Source: Brevundimonas albigilva
Lineage (GTDB): Bacteria; Pseudomonadota; Alphaproteobacteria; Caulobacterales; Caulobacteraceae
Assembly (NCBI RefSeq): GCF_023503965.1
Contig: NZ_CP097298.1
Span: forward strand, 2,001,001 to 2,065,000
Direction: 5' to 3'
DNA length: 64,000 nucleotides
Part shown: positions 47,604 to 58,089 of the stretch, one piece after another
How positions within the stretch are numbered: the first letter of the stretch is position 1
Layout of the letters: the number at the start of each line of letters is the position of its first letter
The notes under the pieces: model-generated
The model's database searches: none
Seen by the model: only the letters and a program-made list of their open reading frames with translations
What the model was told of the DNA's origin: nothing
Position numbers and translations under genes: made by a program

Positions 47604-49768
47604 AAGAAGTCGGGAAGCCCCGCACGCGCAGCAGGGCGGCCACGTCCGGGTCGCGGCCGCGGAACTGGCGATAGGCCTCGCCGCGGTCGGTGGTGTTGCC
47701 CGGCGCCAGCATGATCGACTTGAAGCGGCCGGCGATGTCCGGATTGAACACGTCGCCCGAGTCCTCGAAATAGGCCCAGGTGTCGGCGTCCATCACTTCC
47801 GACCACAGATAGCTGTAATAGCCGGCGGAATAGGCGTCGGACGTGAACAGGTGATTGAACTGCGGCAGGCGGTGCCGCATCACGATCTCCCTGGGCATGC
47901 CGATGCGGGCCAGGCTGGCCTTTTCGAAGGCGTCGATGTCGGTCGGCGGCGTGGCTTGCGTGTGCAGGTCCATGTCGACGATGGCCGACGACAGATAGCT
48001 GACGGTCGCATAGCCCTGGTTGAAGGTGTTGGACGCCTCGATCTTGGCGACAAGTTCCTGCGGCATCGGCTGACCGGTCTCGACGTGCTTCAGATAGCCG
48101 TCCAGCACGGGGCGGCTCAGCACCCAGTGCTCGTGCACCTGCGACGGATATTCGACGAAGTCGCGCGGCGTGTTGCCCAGCGCCGGATAGACGACCTGCG
48201 ACGAGAAATAGTGCAGGGCGTGGCCGAACTCGTGGAACAGGGTCTCGGCGTCGTCCAGCGAGATCAGCACCGGATCGCCGTCGGGCGCCTTGACGAAGTT
48301 GTTGTTGTTCGACCCCAACACGTTCTCTTCGCCGTCATAGGTCGAGTGGGCGCGATAGGTGTTCATCCATGCGCCCGAGCGCTTGCCCGGACGGGCGTAG
48401 TCATCGGCGTAGAACAGGCCGACCGGCTCGCCGTGGTCCTTGACCGCATAGACCACCACGTCCTCGTGGAAGACCGGCACGGTTCCGGGCGCCAGGCGCT
48501 CGAAGGTGAAGCCGTACAGCCGCTCGGCCATGTAGAAGGAGCCGGCGCGGACGTTGTGCAGTTCGAAGTACGGCTTCAGCTGGTTCTGATCCAGGTCGTA
48601 CTTCTGCTTCCGGACCTTCTCGGCGTAGTACAGATAGTCCCACGGCTCGATGTCGTGGCCGGCGATGGCCTTCATGTCGGCGACCTCCTCGGCCACGCGG
48701 GCCTTGGCCGGCGCCCAGACGCGCATCATCAGGTCGTTCGCCGCGGCCGGGGTCTTGGCCATGGTGTCCTGCATCCGCCATTCGGCGTGATTGCGGAAGC
48801 CCAGCAGCTTGGCGCGCTGGTCGCGCAGCTTCACGATCTCGGCGATGGTGGCGTTGGTGTCGTTGGCGTCGCCGTTGTCGCCGCGATTGACGAACTTGCG
48901 CCAGACCGTCTCGCGCAGGCCCCGGTCGTCGCCGAAGGTCAGAAACGGATCGACGCTGGAGCGGGTGTTCAGGATCGCCCAGCCCTGAAGGTTGCGGCTG
49001 CGCGCGGCGGCCGCGGCGGCGGTCTTGTTCGACGCGGGCAGGCCCGCGACGCCGGCCTCGTTCGGGATCAGGGTCCAGCTGTTCTCGTCGGCCACGACCT
49101 TCTGGCCGAAGCGGGTGAAGGCGTTGGTCAGGGCGGTGTTGATCCGGCCCAGTTCGGCCTTGCCGGCGGCGTCCAGCGCCGCGCCGTTACGCACATAGGC
49201 GTCGCGGGCGCGGGTGGCCACGCGGGTCTGCTGGGCGTTCAGGCCGGCGGTCCCGGCGCCGTCGGCGACGGCGCGGATGCGCTGGAACAGCTTGTCGTTG
49301 AAGGTGATCTCGTCGCCCGCGGCCGACAGGACCGGCGACACTTCGGTCTCCAGCGCGTCCCATTCCTCGCCGCCGATGTTGGACGTCATCACGCCGAACA
49401 GGGTCAGGGCGCGGTCCAGCGGCTCGCCCGCCATCATCATCGCCACCGAGGTGTTGGCGAAGGTCGGCGCATCGGGGTTGTCGGCGATGGCCGCGATCTC
49501 GGCGCGCTGCAGCTCGATGCCTTCCAGGATGGCCTCGCGCAGCTTGGCCGGCGTCCTTGTCCCAGGGCGGAACGCCGCCATAGGGGCCGGTCCATTCCTG
49601 CAGCAGTTCGGCGCGCGGGCTCTGCCTGGGAAGGACGGCGCGCGCGGCGGCGGCTTCCTCGGCCAGGCCCGAGGCGCTGGGGCCCGAGACCCCGCCCATG
49701 CCTGCGCTGGCGCAGCCCGCGACCATCATCAGGCCCGCGCCGCCGAGGAGGAGGTGTCGTCTATGCAT
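47602..49768 (-). CDS. M3 family zinc metallopeptidase lipoprotein, Dcp/OpdA-like (frameshifted)
   Basis: About 721 residues. A lipoprotein signal (LLLGGAGLMMVAGC, lipobox Cys about residue 19), then the M3 oligopeptidase fold with the zinc motif LFHEFGHALHYF and downstream FVEYPSQVHEHWVLS, typical of peptidyl-dipeptidase Dcp. It probably degrades short peptides in the periplasm. The N-terminal 60 residues (ending YGGVPPWDK) are in a different frame from the rest (TPAKLREAILEGIELQ), with the shift near 49557. Start ATG 49768. Confidence 0.9.
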
Positions 49769-49910
49769 CGAATGTTCCTTGCTGGGATCATGTTGCGCGG
49801 ACCCTAGACCGCTCGGCCGGGCGCGTCACATGACAGGGCTGTAATTAATCGTCGCGGTTTGCGCCCTCACGGGCATTGAGGCGGTCGGCCGGGCGGTCTA
49901 AAGCCGCCCC

Positions 49911-50768
49911 ATGGCCATCGGCGTATTCGACTCCGGCGTGGGCGGGCTGACCGTCCATCGCGAACTGACGCGGCGCTTTCCGACGCGCGACTTCATCTAT
50001 CTGGCCGACCAGGCCAACGCCCCCTACGGCGGACGCGGTGGCGAGGAGATCGTCGATCTGACCCGCGCGGGCTGCGAGCGCCTGTTCCAGGCCGGGGCGT
50101 CGGTGGTGGTCCTGGCCTGCAACACCGCCAGCGCCATCGCGCTGCGCCGGCTGCAGCAGACCTGGCTGCCGTCGGTGCGGGAGCGGCTGGGCCGGCCGGC
50201 CAATGTCCTGGGGATCATCGTCCCCACCATCGAGGCGGCCACCGGACTGCCCTGGTCGTTCGAGGCCGAGCGTCCGCAGGAGGGCGAGAAGGTCGCCGCC
50301 ATCGACATCACCGGCGTGTTCAGCACCGCCGCCACGGCCATGAGCCGGGTGTATGAGATCGAGATCGACAAGCGCCGCGAGGATCTGGCGGTCTTTTCCG
50401 AGCCGTGCCCCGGCCTGGCCGGCCTGATCGAACTGGGCGCCCCGGCCGAGGAGTTGACGCTGGTGGTCCAGGACCACGTCGACGCCTTGCGTCGCCGCAT
50501 CGGCCGTCACCCGGACAAGGCCATACTGGGCTGCACCCACTACGAGATCGTCGCCCCCCTGTTCGCCGCCGCCCTGCCGCCGGACACGACGCTGATCCAC
50601 CAGCCGACGGCGGTGGCCGAGGCGCTGGAGCGCTATTTCGCGCGCCACCCGGAGTATTCGCTGGGCGACGGCGGGCGCCGAGACTTCCTGACGACCGGCG
50701 CGCCGGGCGCCCAGTCGGGCCTGGTGGCCCAGTTCTGGGGCGCGCCCGTCACGTTCCAGCCGGCCTGA
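49911..50768 (+). CDS. murI: glutamate racemase
   Basis: 285 residues. Supplies D-glutamate for peptidoglycan. Both catalytic Cys are present: VVLACNTASAIALR and ILGCTHYEIV. The N-terminal IGVFDSGVGGLTV and YLADQANAPYGGR are standard. Start ATG 49911. It is divergent from the M3 peptidase gene across a 142-bp gap and convergent with the CDF gene. Confidence 0.95.
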   Translation: MAIGVFDSGVGGLTVHRELTRRFPTRDFIYLADQANAPYGGRGGEEIVDLTRAGCERLFQAGASVVVLACNTASAIALRRLQQTWLPSVRERLGRPANVLGIIVPTIEAATGLPWSFEAERPQEGEKVAAIDITGVFSTAATAMSRVYEIEIDKRREDLAVFSEPCPGLAGLIELGAPAEELTLVVQDHVDALRRRIGRHPDKAILGCTHYEIVAPLFAAALPPDTTLIHQPTAVAEALERYFARHPEYSLGDGGRRDFLTTGAPGAQSGLVAQFWGAPVTFQPA

Positions 50769-50772
50769 GCCG

Positions 50773-51735
50773 TCAGCAGCCGGGGCAGTCCGGCAGGGCG
50801 CGCGTCTCCAGCTGCAGGGTCGTGTGGCCCACCGAGAAACGCCGCGCCACGGCCTGCGCCTCGATCAGCAGGGCGTCGCCGTCCTCACGCTGGTGCACCA
50901 GGTGCGCGGTCAGGGCCGCCTCGGTGGTCGACAGGCCCCAGACATGCAGGTCGTGCACGGCGCTGACGCCCGGCAGCGCGGCCAGGGCCCTTTCCAGCGC
51001 GATGACGTCCACCGCCGACGGCGCGCCGTCCATGGCCAGGTTGACCGAATCCTTCAACAGCCCCCAGGTCGAGATCAGGATCACCGCCACGATGACCAGG
51101 CTGACCAGCGGATCGATCAGCGACCAGCCCGTCGCCAGGATGACGCCGCCGGCCACCACCACGCCCAGCGACACGCCGGCGTCGGCCATCATGTGCAGAT
51201 AGGCGCCGCGCGCGTTCAGATCGTGCTGCGACTTCATGAACAGGAGCGCCGTGCCCAGGTTGATGACGAAGCCGATCCCCGCCACGATCATGATGGTGGT
51301 CGAACCGACCGGCGCGGGCTCGGCGAACCGGCGCACCGCCTCGAACGCGATGGCCCCGCAGGCGAAGATCAGCAGCAGGGCGTTGCCCAGCGCCGCCAGC
51401 ACCGTCGCCTTGCCATAGCCGTAGGTGCGCCGGCCCCCGGCGGCGCCGTGCGCGCCGCGCCGCGCCAGCCAGGCCGCCCCGCCGGCCATGGCCAGGCCGA
51501 GAACGTCGGACAGATTGTGTCCCGCGTCGGCCAGCAAGGCCGTGGAGTCCGCCATCAGGCCCGCGGCGAACTCGCACGCGACAAAGGCCAGGTTGACGAT
51601 CAGGCCGACGCCATAGCGCCAGTCGCCGGTGTCGACCGGCCCATGCGCGTGGCCGTGCCTATGATGGGAATGGGAATGATCGTGCGCGTGATCGGCGTGA
51701 TCGTGGGCGTGACCGGAACCGTCGTGCGCGTTCAT
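50773..51735 (-). CDS. cation diffusion facilitator (zinc/cobalt/cadmium exporter, CzcD-like)
   Basis: 320 residues. The His-rich N-terminus (HAHDHADHAHDHSHSHHRHG) is a metal chelation tail. Six membrane helices follow, with the transport site residues in ALLADAGHNLSDVLGL (HxxxD) and LHMMADAGVSLGVVVAGG. A cytoplasmic C-terminal domain ends in ALPDCPGC. It exports Zn2+ and related ions in exchange for protons. A 25-bp palindrome sits 43 bp upstream of the start and is a likely metalloregulator site. Confidence 0.93.
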   Translation of the reverse strand: MNAHDGSGHAHDHADHAHDHSHSHHRHGHAHGPVDTGDWRYGVGLIVNLAFVACEFAAGLMADSTALLADAGHNLSDVLGLAMAGGAAWLARRGAHGAAGGRRTYGYGKATVLAALGNALLLIFACGAIAFEAVRRFAEPAPVGSTTIMIVAGIGFVINLGTALLFMKSQHDLNARGAYLHMMADAGVSLGVVVAGGVILATGWSLIDPLVSLVIVAVILISTWGLLKDSVNLAMDGAPSAVDVIALERALAALPGVSAVHDLHVWGLSTTEAALTAHLVHQREDGDALLIEAQAVARRFSVGHTTLQLETRALPDCPGC

Positions 51736-51778
51736 GATCCCTGCCTACGCCCGGCCGCCCTTCGCGCCAAGCGGCTAT

Positions 51779-51803
51779 ATGATAACAGGCTGAATGTTAT
51801 CAT
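51779..51803. promoter_or_regulatory. palindromic operator upstream of the CDF exporter
   Basis: ATGATAACA (51779-51787), seven bases, TGTTATCAT (51795-51803), a perfect 9-bp inverted repeat in an AT-rich island within a very GC-rich region. The outward-facing orientation does not match a Zur box. An ArsR/SmtB- or MerR-type metal sensor would fit better; no regulator gene is adjacent. Confidence 0.65.
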
Positions 51804-51813
51804 GTAATCATGA

Positions 51814-52470
51814 TCAATGCTGATGCAGGGCCACCATCGCCCCCAGGGCGATCAGGGCCAGGCCCAGCACCGCGCCTTCATAGCGGGCCCACCGCTCCAG
51901 CCGCAGGATGGAGGCGCCCGCCCGGGCCAGGCCCGTGAACACCGCCATGCCCAGCACGGTCCCGGCCGCGAAGACCAGGCTGAGCAGCCCCAGGGCCGCC
52001 ACCCCCTCGGACGAGGCTGACAGATAGATGGGCAGCAGCACCTCGCCCGGAGAGATCGCCAGCATGGCCACAAGGCCGACGAAGGCCGCCCGATCCGATA
52101 CGGCCGGTTCCGCCTCGGTCAGGGCCGGGCCGCTGGCCGCCACCGGCCGCCTCAGCGTGGCGCGGGTCAGATAGAAGCCTCCGAACAGGAACAGAAGCAC
52201 CGCCGACAGATGGGGCAGGACGCCCTTGATCCATTGGTCCAGCGCCAGGCCGGCGGCCACGATCAGCCCGCCCAGGACGGCGGTGGTCAGGATGTGGGCC
52301 AGGCCGGCCACGACGACGGCCAGAAGGGTGCGCGTCATGCTCCAGCGCTGGGCCCGCCCGACCAGGACGAAAGGCAGCCAGTGGGTCGGCAGGGCCGCGT
52401 GCAGGAAGGCGGCCACGAAGCCGCCGCCCAGCAGCGAGAGGAGAACGGAATGTTCGGCGGGGAAGCCCAT
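51814..52470 (-). CDS. six-helix membrane protein, NicO/TauE-like, putative metal efflux
   Basis: 218 residues with about six membrane helices. The first carries HAALPTHWLPFVLVGRAQRW, a His-containing motif; the region after the loop reads VAMLAISPGEVLLPIYL. It resembles small HupE/UreH or sulfite-exporter-type proteins often placed beside zinc transporters. It lies directly upstream of the CDF gene on the same strand, so metal handling is likely but unproven. ATG 52470 (MGFPAEHS) is chosen; the codon before is GTG. Confidence 0.68.
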   Translation of the reverse strand: MGFPAEHSVLLSLLGGGFVAAFLHAALPTHWLPFVLVGRAQRWSMTRTLLAVVVAGLAHILTTAVLGGLIVAAGLALDQWIKGVLPHLSAVLLFLFGGFYLTRATLRRPVAASGPALTEAEPAVSDRAAFVGLVAMLAISPGEVLLPIYLSASSEGVAALGLLSLVFAAGTVLGMAVFTGLARAGASILRLERWARYEGAVLGLALIALGAMVALHQH

Positions 52471-52487
52471 CACCGGGCCTATAGCTT

Positions 52488-52500
52488 GTTACCTTATAAC
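52488..52500. promoter_or_regulatory. Zur-box-like AT-rich palindrome
   Basis: GTTACCTTATAAC agrees at 11 of 13 positions with the core of the Zur consensus GTTATAWTATAAC. It is 18 bp upstream of the 52470 membrane protein start and contains the TAA stop codon of the HIT gene. Short enough to occur by chance, so only a candidate. Confidence 0.35.
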
Positions 52501-52923
52501 GGTCGAGCCGCGATCGTCCGCGATCGTCGAAAGCGCGCCCTGCAAGGCGTCGACCGGGCGCCGCATCGCGCCGGGCCGTCCCCAGACAGGATCGGGCCAC
52601 AGGCCGTCGTCGCGGCGACGGCCGACCACATGCACATGAAGCTGCGCGGTCACATTGCCCAGGGCGGCGATGTTCAGCTTGTCGACCGGCCGACCGGCGG
52701 CCTCGCCCAGGCGACGCACCGCCTCGCCGGCCCGCACCGTCTCCTCGATCAGCCGCACGCGATCGGCGGGCGACAGGTCCGACACCTCCACCGCGCCGTC
52801 GACGCGCGGGATCAGGATCAGCCACGGAAAGCGCGCGTCGTCCTGCAACCGCACCTGGCACAGCGGCCAGTCCAGGGCGAAGACCGATCCGGCTTCGAAG
52901 GCGGGGTCGACGGCGAAGCTCAT
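52489..52923 (-). CDS. HIT domain protein
   Basis: 144 residues of the histidine triad superfamily: the triad is in VTAQLHVHVVGRRRDD (QLHVHVVGR form, as in the branch of GalT/DcpS-like hydrolases found in proteobacteria). LCQVRLQDDARFPWLILIPR is the conserved N-terminal strand. A nucleotide hydrolase or transferase of unknown substrate. Its ATG overlaps the stop of the SIMPL gene (ATGA). Confidence 0.9.
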   Translation of the reverse strand: MSFAVDPAFEAGSVFALDWPLCQVRLQDDARFPWLILIPRVDGAVEVSDLSPADRVRLIEETVRAGEAVRRLGEAAGRPVDKLNIAALGNVTAQLHVHVVGRRRDDGLWPDPVWGRPGAMRRPVDALQGALSTIADDRGSTVIR

Positions 52924-53838
52924 TCCAGGCCGTAGATGACGCAGGCGCTGTCGGTCAGCGTCTGGAGCGGGGGCTGCAACGCCAGCCGCGCGGCCTCGAT
53001 CTGGGCCTCGCTGGGCGCCGCGCCGCCCGGCGGCGGGGGCGGCGGGGGCGGCGGGGGGAGCGGGCGCGAAGGCCGCTCGCTCGACACGCGCGCCGGTGAC
53101 CGTGATCTCGTCCAGCGTCGTGGCCTGGCCGCCGCCCGCCGCATAGGACGGCCAGCCGGCCAGAACGTCGGTCTGGCAGACCCGGCCGGTGGGGTCGATC
53201 ACGCGCACGCGGCCCAGGCGTGCGCCGGCGTTGGTCGCGGCCGCCTCGGCGCGGCGGCGGGCGTCCTTCATGGCCTCGGCCGCCAGGTTGCTCTTCCAGC
53301 TGTTCTCCGGCTCCAGGTTGAAGCCCACCCGGCTGATGGAGGTCGGGCGCGACGCGACGATGGTGGCGTACACCCGCTCGACCAGGGACACGTCCCGGAT
53401 GGTCACGCTGACGGTCGCATCGGCCTGATAGCGGGCGATGCGGTCGGCGCGGGTGTTGTCGCGCATCACGCCGTTCTCGTCGCGATACTGGTCGTAGAGC
53501 GGCCGGGTCGTGACCGACGTCTCGACCCGCACCTTGTCGGCGCCATAGGCCGCCAGGGCCTGGCTGAGCGCGCGGACCTGGTCGGCGGCGGCGCGCGAGG
53601 CGTCGGCGACGCTGCGATCCACCGACTGGAAGCTGGCGCCGACCGAGGCGCGATTGGCCTGGATTTCCACCCGCACCTCGCCGACCGAGGCGATGACCGG
53701 ATCGCGCATCCACCAGGGCGCCGGCACATAGCGGTCGCCGATGGTCGCCGGCGGCGTCTGGGCCAGGGCGGGCGCGGCGGTCAGGACCGGGGGCGAGGCC
53801 AGCAGGGGGACAAGGGCCAGAAGCAGCGTGCGGCGCAT
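52920..53838 (-). CDS. SIMPL (DUF541) domain periplasmic protein (frameshifted)
   Basis: About 305 residues. Signal peptide MRRTLLLALVPLLASPPVLT ending ALAQ. SIMPL domain: VASVGEVRVE-type start, ADQVRALSQALAAYGADKVR, SVTIRDVSLVERVYATIVAS, AMKDARRRAEAAATNAGARL. Family members are periplasmic oligomers of uncertain role. A Pro-rich segment near the C-terminus (10 or more Pro in one frame) contains the frameshift at about 53035-53060; the real end is SEAQIEAARLALQPPLQ and CVIYGLE. Start ATG 53838 is behind GGAGGAA. Confidence 0.85.
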
Positions 53839-53926
53839 GAGGGGTTCCTCCATTCCATCCTGACCTTCGCAGGCCCGACCAAGGCCGTAAAGCGAGGTTC
53901 TTGCGAGGACCGCGCCAGGGGTCTAG

Positions 53927-54937
<1,011 letters not shown>

Positions 54938-54975
54938 TTTGAAGGGGCGCGGATCGGCGCCGCCTGGAGTTCGGA

Positions 54976-55003
54976 AAGGGCCGTGGAGCGATCCGCGGCC
55001 CTT
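54976..55003 (+). terminator. terminator hairpin after mdh
   Basis: AAGGGCCG (54976-54983) pairs with CGGCCCTT (54996-55003) around a 12-base loop, followed by CTTCC. Situated between convergent mdh and mipA, so it could serve both. Confidence 0.6.
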
Positions 55004-55013
55004 CTTCCATGCG

Positions 55014-55796
55014 TCAGCTTCCGCTGGAGAAGCGAACGACCCCGATCAGGCCGGCGCGCCACACGCCCTCGTCCTCGACCAGGGGGCTGTCCTTGGTGTC
55101 GCCCAGCCGCTGCTCGTAGTTGACGAAGCCGCCGACGCCGAACCGCTCGCCGATCGGAATGGCCAGGAAGGCCACGGCCCCGGCGCCGGACAGGCCGCCC
55201 GACGCCTCGTACGGCTGATAGCCGCTGCCCGGCGCCTGCTCGGGGGAGACGCCGAAGTAGCGCTGGATGCGCTCGTCGTTTCCGCCCACGACATAGCCCG
55301 ACACCCGGAGCAGGCCCACCGGCGTCACGCGCTGGTGGCCGACGGAGGCGAAATACTGCAGGCCGGCGTCGTCGCCCGACACGTCCTGGGCCACGCGGCC
55401 GCCCACGACCACGCCGCCCAGGCGCTTGTAGGCGTAAAGCGCCGCATCGGCGCCGAAGTCAGGCCGCTCCAGGCTGGAGCCCTCGATGTCGCCGGCGGCG
55501 AAGCGGGGACGAAGCTGGACGCCGGCGCGGAAGTCGTCGGTCTTGACCGCGTTCCAGCCCAGGCCGTCCAGGCCGTTGGCGTAGACGATGTCGCGATAGC
55601 TGGCCGAGCCCCAGGCGGTGTAGTTCACGTCGTCGCCGGTGTTTCCCGTGGCGCTGAAGCCGTGGGTGATCCCGCCGCCGACGTCGACGCGCCAGGTCTT
55701 GGGCGCTTCCACCTGCTCATAGGGCTGGGACTGCGCCAGGGCCGAGCCGGCGACGGCGGCGAAGGCGGCGGACAGGACGAGGGTGCGAAACGACAT
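55014..55796 (-). CDS. MipA/OmpV family outer-membrane protein
   Basis: 260 residues. Signal peptide MSFRTLVLSAAFAAVAGSAL ending AQ, then amphipathic beta strands: RVDVGGGITHGFSATGN, FRAGVQLRPRFAAGD, RLGGVVVGGRVAQDVSGDDA, RVTPVGLLRVSGYVVGGND, and a C-terminal Arg-Phe strand (GLIGVVRFSSGS). MipA-type proteins are linked to murein synthesis or outer-membrane integrity; the specific role here is unknown. Monocistronic, leftward. Confidence 0.82.
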   Translation of the reverse strand: MSFRTLVLSAAFAAVAGSALAQSQPYEQVEAPKTWRVDVGGGITHGFSATGNTGDDVNYTAWGSASYRDIVYANGLDGLGWNAVKTDDFRAGVQLRPRFAAGDIEGSSLERPDFGADAALYAYKRLGGVVVGGRVAQDVSGDDAGLQYFASVGHQRVTPVGLLRVSGYVVGGNDERIQRYFGVSPEQAPGSGYQPYEASGGLSGAGAVAFLAIPIGERFGVGGFVNYEQRLGDTKDSPLVEDEGVWRAGLIGVVRFSSGS

Positions 55797-55840
55797 GGAT
55801 GCGGCCTTGGGCGATCTGCGGGACGCCCGGCCGGGGAGGG

Positions 55841-56577
55841 TCAGGCCGGATCAGAATGCGCAAGCGCGGCCTTTGGCTCCAGCAGCGCGCTCGAAGCCGT
55901 CTCGATGCGGCTTTCCAGCAACGCCATCATCGGGCCCCGCTTCAGGCCGGCGGGGATGGGTTCGAGGAATTCGAAGGTCACCACGCCGGGATGGCGCATG
56001 ACGCCGTGCGCGGGCCAGCCGACGCCCGAGTTGGTCGCCACCGGCCAGCACGGCCCCTCCAGGTCGCGATAGATGGCCGCCACGCCGGGCTTGTAGTCGC
56101 CCGGCGCGCCCGGCGCGGTGCGGGTGCCTTCGGGAAAAATCACGATCTGGCGCCCTTCGGCCAGGCGATCGCGCGCCTGGCGGGCCATGTCCTTCAGCGC
56201 CTTGGCGTGGCCGGCCCGGTCGACGGCGATCATCTTGGTCTTCCAGGCGAACCAGCCGAAGAAGGGCAGGGGCATCAGCTCCTTCTTCAGCACGAAACAG
56301 GCGTCGGGCAGGATGGCCAGCAGGGCCACCACGTCCAGCATCCCCTGGTGCTTGGACGCCACCAGGGCGGCGCCCGAGGGGCGGTGTTCCAGCCCCTTCA
56401 CCTCGACCTTCACCCCGGCGATCCAGCGCAGGCCGAACAGCACCGTGCGCGCCCAGGCCTTGATGACCCCCATCGCATAGCGGTGCGGCATCAGCAGCGC
56501 CGGCGACAGGCCGACGGCGAACAGCGGCATCGACAGATAGAGCCACAGGGTGAAGACGGGGAGCGCAGCAGGGTCAC
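55841..56577 (-). CDS. plsC: 1-acyl-sn-glycerol-3-phosphate acyltransferase (frameshifted near the start)
   Basis: About 245 residues. Makes phosphatidic acid. The acyltransferase motifs are ASKHQGMLDVVALL (variant of H-x4-D), KMIAVDR and FPEGTRTAPG. The conserved N-terminus VTLLRSPVFTLWLYLSM is restored by adding one base in the G run at 56558-56561; it then begins with GTG 56577, directly after the ydcF stop TAA. Without the repair the first ATG is at 56530. Last gene of the ftsE-ftsX-ydcF-plsC operon. Confidence 0.88.
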
Positions 56578-57204
56578 TTAAGCCGGAGCCTTCTCGTCAA
56601 CGGGCGCGGCCGCGGGCCGGTCGCGGGTCACACGCTCGACCCCCTCGCGGCCCAGGGCGACCAGATACTTCATGTATTCCAGGGTCATGCGCCGGGCGGT
56701 GACGGCCGCGCGCCACCAGCGGGCGTTGTCCAGCGACGGCGTCGACACCGCATAGGGCGTCAGCCGCACTCCGGGCAGGGCGCCGCGGATCTCCACCAGG
56801 GATCGGGGCATGTGATAGTCGGAGGTGACGACGATCAGGTCGTCATAGCCCTTGGCGCGGGCCCAGGCGGCGATCTCCTGGGCGTTGCCGACCGTGTCCT
56901 CGGCCTCGAAGCCCAGGTCGACGCAGCAGTTGAACAGGCGGCTGGAGCCGGGCGTCAGCTCGCGCAGCTCGCGCCGGCGCACCTCGCGGTTGACGCCCGA
57001 GATCAGAACGCGCTGGCCCTTGCCCTGCTCCAGCAGCCGGATGGCGGCGTTGACGCGTTCGGACGACGGGCCGGTCAGGGCCACGATGGCGTCGGCGCGG
57101 GCCGGCTCCTCGGCCGGCGTCAGGCCTCGCACCCGATCGGCGAAGGCGAACAGCCCGACCAGCCAGATCAGGGCGACGATGGCGATGATGACCAGCAGCC
57201 TCAT
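56578..57204 (-). CDS. YdcF family (DUF218) membrane protein
   Basis: 208 residues. One N-terminal membrane helix (LLVIIAIVALIWLVGLFAFA), then the DUF218 domain: ADAIVALTGPSSERVNAAIR, RVLISGVNREVRRREL, EAEDTVGNAQEIAAWAR, DLIVVTSDYHMPRSLVEI. ElyC/SanA relatives act in envelope or polyprenyl-carrier maintenance, but the activity is not known. Its ATG overlaps the ftsX stop (ATGA). Between ftsX and plsC, which hints at an envelope job. Confidence 0.88.
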   Translation of the reverse strand: MRLLVIIAIVALIWLVGLFAFADRVRGLTPAEEPARADAIVALTGPSSERVNAAIRLLEQGKGQRVLISGVNREVRRRELRELTPGSSRLFNCCVDLGFEAEDTVGNAQEIAAWARAKGYDDLIVVTSDYHMPRSLVEIRGALPGVRLTPYAVSTPSLDNARWWRAAVTARRMTLEYMKYLVALGREGVERVTRDRPAAAPVDEKAPA

Positions 57205-58089
57205 CCGTCCTGCCTGTCCGAGCCCAGCACCTTCAAGGCGGCGAATCTGGCCGCGAGAACCGCCACAGTAGCGGCCAGCAGCGGGCAAGGCGAGAGCAGC
57301 AGCAGATCGCTCCACGCCAGGGGCAGGGCCTGGGTCAGGCCCTCCGATCCGCCCAGGAAGCGCAGGAAGATCACCAGCAGCCCCGCCGCCGCCGCGCCGA
57401 TGGCGCCCGCCGCCAGCGCCATCAGGCCGAAGCGGCGCATGAACAGGCCGGCGATCCGCGCATCGGTCGCTCCGTTCAGGCTCAGGGTCTCGATCGTGCT
57501 GCGCCCCGCCGCCAGGCCCGCGCGGGTGGCGTAGGCGATGGCGGCCCCGGCGGCCAGCGCGATCGCCAGGAAGGCGGCGGCGGCCAGAAGGGCGATCAGC
57601 CGCGCCGACCGCTCGACCTCGCCGCGCCACAGGCTGTGGTCGTCGACGCTGGCGTCCAGCCCCGCCTCGGCCAGGGCGCGGCTCAGCGTCAGGGCGCTGG
57701 CGGGCGCCTCGGGGTTCAGGCGGACGGCGACCAGGAACGGCAGGGGAAGGTCGGGAAGCACCGCGTCTCCCAGCCAGGGACGCAGCAGGTCCTCGGCCGC
57801 CTTGCGGTCCAGGGCGGCCGCCTCCTCGACCCCGTCGACGCCGGCCAGGGTCTCGGCGGCGCGGGCCGCGGCGGTGGCGCCCGATTCGCCCACGCGCGGG
57901 CGGACCTGGACGGTGGCCTCGGCGCCCAGCTGGCGCGCCCAGCCCTGGGCGGCGCGGTCGGCGGCGGCGCCCGCGACCGCGGCCAGGCAGGCCAGGAAGC
58001 ACAGGACGGCGATGACCGTCATCAGCCACGGCTCGCCGGCGGCGGCGGGCGGCAGCAGCGGGGCGGCGTGCGGGAACCAGGCGGATCAC
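57201..58089 (-). CDS. ftsX: cell division ABC transporter permease FtsX (frameshifted near the start)
   Basis: About 295 residues. Four membrane helices: TVIAVLCFLACLAAVAG, then a periplasmic loop with VQVRPRVGESGATAAAR and DLPLPFLVAVRLNPEA, then LIALLAAAAFLAIALAAGAA, GLMALAAGAIGAAAAGLLVI and SDLLLLSPCPLLAATVAVLA. With FtsE it regulates peptidoglycan hydrolases at the septum. ATG 58022 lies directly at TM1; the upstream PLLPPAAAGEPWL segment looks genuine, so I extend to GTG 58089, which overlaps the ftsE stop and needs a shift at about 58060. Confidence 0.85.

Noticed and set aside
51779..51803. Zur box at the CDF promoter
   Set aside because: The half-sites face the opposite way (ATAACA then TGTTAT) from the Zur consensus, and Zur would be expected to repress uptake rather than an exporter.
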